From: Chloroflexota bacterium
GTDB lineage: Bacteria > Chloroflexota > Dormibacteria > Dormibacterales > Dormibacteraceae
Assembly (NCBI GenBank): GCA_005880175.1
Contig: VBJR01000386.1
Location: 1-9,979 of the forward strand
Reading direction: 5' to 3'
DNA length: 9,979 nt
In this document: positions 5,663 to 9,979 of the stretch, one piece after another
Layout: each line of letters begins with the position of its first letter
Numbering within the stretch: position 1 is the first letter of the stretch
The notes under the pieces: model-generated
Told to the model about the DNA's origin: nothing
Seen by the model: only the letters and a program-made list of their open reading frames with translations
The model's database searches: none
Position numbers and translations under genes: made by a program

Positions 5663-7369
5663 CTACCACCGCGTGCGAGGCGGTCCGCCGCCCATCTCGT
5701 CGAGCTGGTCAATTAGCTGCTCGACCATTTCGCTAGGTGAGTAGTCGGCCACGCGAAGGTACTGCAGGGGCTGGAGGTGGACAGGAGTCGGCACTTCGTC
5801 CAATTTGATCGGGAACACCTTCATTCGGCCCTCGTCCCTCGCCGTCAGCATGACCTCCACCTCGTCCCGCCAGCGTTCGCGGGTCACTGCTGCGTGCGAC
5901 ATCAGCGGAACGCCGACTGTTGCCTTGGACAGAGTGTCGAATATCACCTCGCGCCACGGCCGCCCGTGTCCGATCAGGCTCCGGTTCCTGAAATCGAACA
6001 CGAACTGGAAGCGCTCCTCGAAGGCATGGACCAGAGGCGCAGCCGTAGCTGTGTCGACGCCGGCGTAGCTGAGGAAGACACGTTCCTTGCGCTTGGCCGC
6101 CTTCTGGAAGTACGCCACCGCCGACTGCGTGTCATTCATCCTCGTCGCCGGTTCCAGAGTGCGCCGAACGCGATCCCGCAGGCTCCCCCGTAAAGCATCG
6201 CTGCCGGACCACGACAGCACGTCCCTGACATAACCGACCTCCAACCCGCCGAACAGCACCGCATCGGCGGCGGGGATTGGTTCGCCGTCACCTTCCGACC
6301 CGACGGAAGGGCCAGCGTGGCGCATGCGCATCATTGGGATGAATCGACCGTGCAAGTGCGCCACGACCGCGGCGCACTCGGGCGCCGATGTCTCCACCAA
6401 TATCCAATCGCAGCCGGCCAGGACCGTTTGCGTCGGGAGATCGAGGACTGGTGGCCAGGGGAACCGGCGAATCGAACAGCCTTCACCGCGCAGGACATCG
6501 TCGATAGCCTCCGCGGACCTCAAGTCATCCGGAGCCATGAGCGGCGGTTGGAACACCCCGACTACCCGATTCGCAGGAACGCCTGGCCCGATCCGCCGGA
6601 GCTCCTGGTCGGCCGCGACCCTGCCGCAGAACTCGCTGAGCTGGCGCTCCTGACGATCCCGAGCGGGAGGAGGGGCGGTGCTCAGGATCTCCTGGGCATC
6701 GTATGGGCAATAAGTGACGCCGGGCAGGCTGCCGAACAGCCCGCCGTACCGCTCGTCGAAGAACAGGAACGTCGGCCTGCCCGACCGGATCGCCATGTCG
6801 AGCTCGAGGCGGAAGTAGCGCGACTGGCGGAGGAGCTCGTTGCGATCGGGAGTTCGCTGACGGTCGTAATCAATGGAGTAGATGCCGATGAACGCATCGG
6901 CGTGTCTGATAAGGCGTTCAAGCCGCGTGGTGCTCAATGACCGGGAGCTGTCCTCGTCGACCTGAAACTGCACGTTGGCGACGTCCTGGAGCAGATGAAA
7001 GAAATAGAGATTGTCGTCAGGGCACTGATAACGATGGCTCAGGAACGCTTCGAACGTCGGCTTCGCCGGCGCGGCGGTCAGCCGGGGTGCGCTCCTGTCC
7101 TGCTGCGATCGGTAGATCGGGGAGCGGAGCCCAAGTCCCAGCCGGCGCACCGCCCCCGCTGCCAACCGCACCGCCACGCTCCTTGGACCCACGAGGCCGT
7201 ACAGGCCGAGCAGACCCAGGGCAACCGCCAGCACCTCGATCCATCTCCACTGATCCAGGTCGCGCCGCAGATCCGGCGGGAGGACGACCAGCCCGAGGTA
7301 CAGGGTCACCGCGGCGGCGATGGCCAGCAGCGGTGCCGCGAGGCGTTCAGGCACGGACGCCGAGGACAC
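5663..7369 (-). CDS. Membrane-anchored multi-TIR-domain protein
   Basis: A 568-residue protein from GTG 7369 (GGGCAGG 6 bases upstream). A GTG at 7432 would add 21 residues but has a poorer ribosome site. Numbered from 7369: membrane segments at about 10-30 (LAAPLLAIAAAVTLYLGLVV) and 43-62 (WIEVLAVALGLLGLYGLVG); a first TIR-like domain at 105-224 (FEAFLSHRYQ, then SRYFRLELDMAIRSGRPTFL with E189); a middle Rossmann/TIR-like domain at about 267-354 (VVGVFQPP, CDWILVETSAPE); and a C-terminal TIR domain at 429-554 with RVFLSYAGVD, FRNRSLIGHG, and SHAAVTRERWRDE. There E503 sits where NAD-cleaving TIR enzymes have their catalytic glutamate (W-x-x-E). TIR proteins act as NADases, cyclic-nucleotide makers or scaffolds in bacterial immunity; here that role is inferred. 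More A/T-ending codons than in the neighbours suggest transfer. A small membrane-protein gene follows. Confidence 0.82.
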   Translation of the reverse strand: MSSASVPERLAAPLLAIAAAVTLYLGLVVLPPDLRRDLDQWRWIEVLAVALGLLGLYGLVGPRSVAVRLAAGAVRRLGLGLRSPIYRSQQDRSAPRLTAAPAKPTFEAFLSHRYQCPDDNLYFFHLLQDVANVQFQVDEDSSRSLSTTRLERLIRHADAFIGIYSIDYDRQRTPDRNELLRQSRYFRLELDMAIRSGRPTFLFFDERYGGLFGSLPGVTYCPYDAQEILSTAPPPARDRQERQLSEFCGRVAADQELRRIGPGVPANRVVGVFQPPLMAPDDLRSAEAIDDVLRGEGCSIRRFPWPPVLDLPTQTVLAGCDWILVETSAPECAAVVAHLHGRFIPMMRMRHAGPSVGSEGDGEPIPAADAVLFGGLEVGYVRDVLSWSGSDALRGSLRDRVRRTLEPATRMNDTQSAVAYFQKAAKRKERVFLSYAGVDTATAAPLVHAFEERFQFVFDFRNRSLIGHGRPWREVIFDTLSKATVGVPLMSHAAVTRERWRDEVEVMLTARDEGRMKVFPIKLDEVPTPVHLQPLQYLRVADYSPSEMVEQLIDQLDEMGGGPPRTRW

Positions 7370-7432
7370 ATCGAACCTGCCCGGTACACAGCTGACGATG
7401 GGAACCGAACACCCGTTCCCCGAGGGTTTCAC

Positions 7433-8086
7433 AGCACGGTCCCAGTCCGTCTTCTTCCATCCCCCTTCGCCCTATGCCGGCAAATTCTAGCGCCCGCGAG
7501 CGCCTGACGTGCGCCGAGCCCGCGGCGGGTAGGTAAGGCGGTCATGGCGCTCGTGCGGCGCCACGTGACCTTCCAGACCCGGCCACGCCGCTCGCGCTGC
7601 TGCTGGCCGCGCTGGAGATGGTCGAACTCCGCGACGGTCAGCGGGTGCCAGGTCTGGTCCTCGGGCACCGCGTCAAGCGTGTGCGACAGCAGGCGAGGCC
7701 ATCGCCGGCCCAGCCGGGCCGCGGCCCGCTGGCGACGCCGCTGCTGGAGTGCGCCAGCCCCGCGGTGCTGAACGCGACCGACGTCGGCGAGCGGTTGGGC
7801 GTGCTGCTCGCCGCGAGGCCGAGCAGCGGCGGGTAGGCTACCCCGGGGCCACCGGGCCAGGCCCTGCGGACTGGGCACCCTCCAGGAGCCGTGCATACAA
7901 CACCACGACACCGACCGGCGCGGCGATGTTCCGCATCACGATCGCGTGGGCCGGGCTGGAGAAGCAGACGCTGTCCGGGCGCACGCGGGCCGACATGGGG
8001 CGGGCCCGCAGCGACGGCAACCACTCGAAGACGACCCGCGATTTCCCAAGTCCGCGACTAACAGAAGATGTCCAGAGGTGCCTTGC
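7433..8086. other. Stretch without a confident gene; coding-like remnants on both strands
   Basis: No complete gene is convincing. On the minus strand about 7545-7710 reads LLSHTLDAVPEDQTWHPLTV followed by AEFDHLQRGQQQRERRGRVW, with strongly G/C third positions, but has no clear start or sensible end. On the plus strand about 7740-7836 reads LLECASPAVLNATDVGERLG with every third position G or C, ending at TAG 7834-7836. Between about 7920 and 8035 a plus frame (MFRITIAWAGLEKQTLSGRT) and a minus frame (SVCFSSPAHAIVMRNIAAPV) share third positions, so base composition cannot tell which was coding. I read the stretch as fragments of several lost genes. Confidence 0.4.
7484..7489 (-). promoter_or_regulatory. 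Possible -10 element upstream of the TIR gene
   Basis: On the minus strand TAGAAT (one mismatch to TATAAT) stands in an otherwise GC-rich stretch and would start a transcript near 7477. That leaves about 45 bases to GTG 7432 and about 108 to GTG 7369. No good -35 box was found at 16-18 bases. Weak, position-based call. Confidence 0.25.
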
Positions 8087-8206
8087 ATGGAAAGGCGCAT
8101 GTACTTCTCCCGCGGCCCCAAAGGCCTGATCGTCTACATCGCCCCGGCAGTGCTCCTCGGGGTCGTCGCCCTCCTCGACGCAATGGCGGCCCGTGCCTGC
8201 CGGTAA
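8087..8206 (+). CDS. Single-pass membrane micropeptide (39 aa)
   Basis: A 39-residue ORF: a basic N-terminus (MERRMYFSRGPKG) followed by one membrane helix GLIVYIAPAVLLGVVALL and a short tail ending in ARACR. ATG 8087 has GAGGTG 6 bases upstream; ATG 8099 is an internal alternative without a ribosome site. Codons in the helix end mostly in C or G. The positive-inside pattern suggests the N-terminus in the cytoplasm. No relative is recognised. It could be a real small membrane protein, for instance a holin-like or toxin-like peptide, or a chance ORF. Confidence 0.45.
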   Translation: MERRMYFSRGPKGLIVYIAPAVLLGVVALLDAMAARACR

Positions 8207-8542
8207 GCCGCCGCCCAGAACCTACGGTCGAGGCCGGTGTCGCTGCGGTCGGACCGCCAAGGTGACGAGGCGGTGGCCCAGACCGCAAGAACGGGCTCCC
8301 GCGAACGGCGGCTGCGAGCCACATCAGGCCCCGAGCGGGCTGTTGCGCGCCACTCGTTTTGAGCGTGTAGAGGGCTGAACCGCCACTCATCGTGATCGCG
8401 TCGGCGTGGCCGATGCGATGGTGTTCACGATGCGGACGTCGCCGTCAGGATGTTGGACGTCCTGAGCAGCGAGAAGGCCACCTCGCCAAATCTCTGGCCG
8501 GAGATCGAGGCGGCCCTCTCTACCGATGCGAGGTGCACCGAT
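8207..8542. other. Intergenic stretch, nothing recognised
   Basis: Base composition here is more mixed and no frame has consistent G/C third positions through the whole stretch. A plus frame around 8218-8300 contains RGRCRCGRTAKVTRRW, and the frame of the next gene is open from ATG 8450 (MLDVLSSEKATSPNLWPEIE). Neither has a ribosome site. No tRNA, terminator or terminal inverted repeat was seen. Confidence 0.4.
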
Positions 8543-9109
8543 ATGCAGATGGTAGAGCCCGACACCGAGGCGGTGGAGGTCCAGCTCCAGGCTGGCGAGC
8601 TCAGCTGCGTGGGTTGCGGCGGTGAGCTGCGCCCGTGGGGTCACGCTCGATGGCGGACGCTGCGTGAGCAGGGGCGGCCGGTCCGGCTGCGGCCCCGGCG
8701 GTCGCGCTGTCGGAGCTGCCTGGTCAGCCACGTGCTGCTGCCGACGCTGGTGTTGCTGAGGCGGGTGGACCTGGTCGAGGTGATCGGGGCGGCGCTGATG
8801 GCGCGGCACGTCGAACGGCGGACCCGTGCCGAGGTGGCGCAGGCGGCGGGGGCGCCGTGGGACACGGTGAGGGGCTGGGTGCGCCGGTTCGGTGAGCGGG
8901 CGGTGGAGATCCGTGGTGAGTTCGCGGCCCTGGCCCATCGCGGGGACGCCGACCTGGGCCCCATCGAGCCCCGCGGCTCGGCGGTGCTGGACGCCCTGGA
9001 GGCGATCGGGGTGGCGTCCGCGGCGGCGGTACGTCGACCCCCGCGACCCGGGCGCCGCCATCTCGACTCTGGTCACCCTCATCGTCAGCGCCGACGCCCT
9101 TCTCCCTGA
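8543..9109 (+). CDS. DUF6431-like zinc-ribbon/HTH protein, transposase-associated type, altered C-terminus
   Basis: A 188-residue protein from ATG 8543 (GAGGTG 7 bases upstream); the frame is open to an ATG at 8450 without such a site. Visible: a zinc ribbon with C22-V-G-C25 and C56-R-S-C59 around GELRPWGHARWRTLRE, the conserved-looking RPRRSRCRSC then SHVLLPTLVLLRRVDLVEVI, and a helix-turn-helix at about 92-116 (RTRAEVAQAAGAPWDTVRGW). This order matches actinobacterial DUF6431-type proteins, which I know from transposase-rich regions and which resemble the N-terminal DNA-binding part of transposases; no DDE catalytic domain is present. After GVASAAAVRR (about residue 165) the sequence turns into a low-complexity tail (PPRPGRRHLDSGH). 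Another frame becomes coding-like at that point, so the natural C-terminus has probably been replaced. Confidence 0.65.
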   Translation: MQMVEPDTEAVEVQLQAGELSCVGCGGELRPWGHARWRTLREQGRPVRLRPRRSRCRSCLVSHVLLPTLVLLRRVDLVEVIGAALMARHVERRTRAEVAQAAGAPWDTVRGWVRRFGERAVEIRGEFAALAHRGDADLGPIEPRGSAVLDALEAIGVASAAAVRRPPRPGRRHLDSGHPHRQRRRPSP

Positions 9110-9245
9110 CGCCGTCGCCGACGCTCGCCACCACGGCTACACCTGGAATCGCGTCGCCGAACGACTCGGCTCCACCATCCCCGCCGCACGTCGCCGTTAC
9201 GCCGACTACGTCCGCTGCCGCCGGCAGCTCGATCTGTTCGCCTGA
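9033..9245 (+). pseudogene. 5'-truncated HTH protein fragment
   Basis: The frame reading VDPRDPGAAISTLVTLIVSA, then DARHHGYTWNRVAERLGSTI and PAARRRYADYV, ends at TGA 9243-9245. The HGYTWNRVAERLGSTIPAAR part is a believable helix-turn-helix of the kind found in small actinobacterial DNA-binding proteins. Codons end overwhelmingly in C, unlike the G/C mix of the gene before it, so it has a different origin. No ATG, GTG or TTG precedes it sensibly; the only upstream start (GTG 8892) reads nonsense through the DUF6431-like gene. The fragment appears to have lost its 5' end when it was joined to that gene. Confidence 0.5.
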
Positions 9246-9388
9246 CGCCCTACGTCCACGAGGCTGTCGCTGGAGCCGCTCACACCCGCGGTTCCCGGCA
9301 GCCTCCTGCTTTACCTGCTGACCGCTACGCGTTCACGATGAGTGTCGCCACTCGTTCATCCAGCGTGGCGCGCAACACGGGCGGCTGA

Positions 9389-9619
9389 GCCAGACTTCGC
9401 CAGCGCTTCGCGCTCCGGTCCCACGACGGCGTCGAGCTCGGCATCCTCGGCGGCGACATCGCCGTGCGCCGCGCCGGCTGGCTGGCGTGGGCGCTGCGGG
9501 AGTCGGGCCCGACCTGGCTGCGGGCAGTGCTGCCGGGCGCGAAGCGCCGGGTGCCGATGGGCGCCGGCGACGGCCTGCTGCACGAGCGGGGTCCCGCGCG
9601 AACCCGGCTGGCCAGGTAA
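9389..9619 (+). pseudogene. 5'-truncated coding remnant, unknown product
   Basis: From 9404 the frame reads RFALRSHDGVELGILGGDIA, then VRRAGWLAWALRESGPTWLR, ending at TAA 9617-9619. Nearly every third position is G or C, which strongly suggests a former or real coding sequence. There is no start codon after the in-frame TGA at 9386-9388. An ATG at 9338 lies in the same frame just upstream of that TGA (MSVATRSSSVARNTGG), so a nonsense mutation or a deletion is possible. No family recognised. Confidence 0.4.
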
Positions 9620-9629
9620 TCTCGATGCT

Positions 9630-9800
9630 GTGACCGACGAGACGCGTACCGCGCTGCTGAACTATGATTGGCTACTTCGGAAGCGTGGCCTGAACGATGT
9701 CGGCCTCGACTGGGAGACCGGCACGCTGGTTTACGGCGATGGCGGAGCCACGATCGATACATTGTGCGAGCGGGGGTTCACACCAGCCACTCGCGACTAA
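9630..9800 (+). CDS. Small hypothetical protein (56 aa)
   Basis: ORF from GTG 9630: MTDETRTALLNYDWLLRKRG followed by LNDVGLDWETGTLVYGDGGA and a C-terminus with CERGFTPATRD. The composition looks protein-like (an acidic helix, then a probable beta-hairpin), but codons are less GC-biased than upstream. The ribosome site is weak (AGGT about 11 bases before the GTG). It follows the preceding remnant by 10 bases and may be a small cistron or the beginning of a truncated gene. Confidence 0.4.
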   Translation: MTDETRTALLNYDWLLRKRGLNDVGLDWETGTLVYGDGGATIDTLCERGFTPATRD

Positions 9801-9979
9801 CCATCGCAATGACTCGTAGTCCGGCGGGTGGTCTCGAGCGCCGAGCCTCTGAGGTCGTGACATCGAGATCGCGATAACCTCACAAATTCGGCGCGACATT
9901 TTGGCGCTGAGAGAGTGGCCAGGAGGGGTCTGAGTTCGTATCCATCTATGAGATGGCGCGGGCTGGCGGCGAGCTTGGA
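9801..9979. other. Right edge, no gene assigned
   Basis: Mixed composition without a supported gene. Near 9921-9926 there is AGGAGG on the plus strand, and the frame after it (FVSIYEMARAGGELG) is open to the window edge. No good start codon stands at the right distance, so a gene beginning here cannot be confirmed. Confidence 0.25.

Noticed and set aside
6317..6940. Plus-strand ORF of 207 codons inside the TIR gene
   Set aside because: Antisense to the TIR domains, without a motif or ribosome site.
8387..9082. Minus-strand ORF of 231 codons opposite the DUF6431-like gene
   Set aside because: His/Pro/Arg-rich shadow of a gene with clear CxxC and HTH motifs on the plus strand.
1..9979. CRISPR array, tRNA, rRNA or attachment site
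   Set aside because: No regularly spaced repeats, no tRNA-like arm (no recognisable T-arm GTTCGA context) and no obvious long direct repeat were found by eye.

Overview
The window is very GC-rich. Reading frames with almost only G or C at third codon positions, frequent GTG starts and AGGAGG-type ribosome binding sites point to a high-GC actinomycete-type bacterium (Actinomycetota, possibly Thermoleophilia). It looks like accessory DNA: a phage or prophage-type DNA-processing operon, then a TIR-domain membrane gene, then a stretch of gene remnants with a zinc-ribbon/HTH protein of transposase-associated type. No rRNA, tRNA or CRISPR array was seen.

Region 1 (1-4842, minus strand) is one tightly packed operon, read from 4842 down to 1. 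In transcription order it holds: a small zinc-ribbon protein, a 90-aa unknown, a SWIM zinc-finger protein, a 55-aa unknown with a possible frameshifted continuation, a helical protein with a ParB/HTH-like motif, a 123-aa unknown, a phage-type ssDNA-binding protein ending in SEVPF, an HNH endonuclease, a PD-(D/E)XK (Cas4/RecB-like) nuclease, and a Rad3/XPD/DinG-type helicase that runs off the left edge. Most junctions are 1-4 bp stop/start overlaps (ATGA, GTGA, TTGA, TGATG), so translation is probably coupled. Helicase, RecB-like exonuclease and ssDNA-binding protein together suggest a phage replication/recombination module.

Region 2 (4843-5614) is a boundary. A divergent plus-strand gene for an excisionase/MerR-like HTH protein is readable only if two single-base losses are corrected. 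Next to it is a minus-strand small membrane protein whose C-terminus needs one frame change.

Region 3 (5663-7369, minus strand) encodes the most interesting protein: two N-terminal membrane segments followed by two recognisable TIR-like domains with a third Rossmann/TIR-like domain between them. The small membrane protein lies 48 bp downstream on the same strand. The pair could be an uncharacterised membrane-anchored TIR defence or signalling operon; this is inference.

Region 4 (about 7433-9979) is a mosaic. It holds a 39-aa single-pass membrane peptide, a DUF6431-like zinc-ribbon/HTH protein, a headless HTH fragment joined to its end in another frame, another headless coding remnant, and a 56-aa ORF. 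Several frame breaks lie between 3.8 and 9.1 kb. They may reflect decay of mobile DNA or indel errors in the assembly, and the sequence alone cannot decide.
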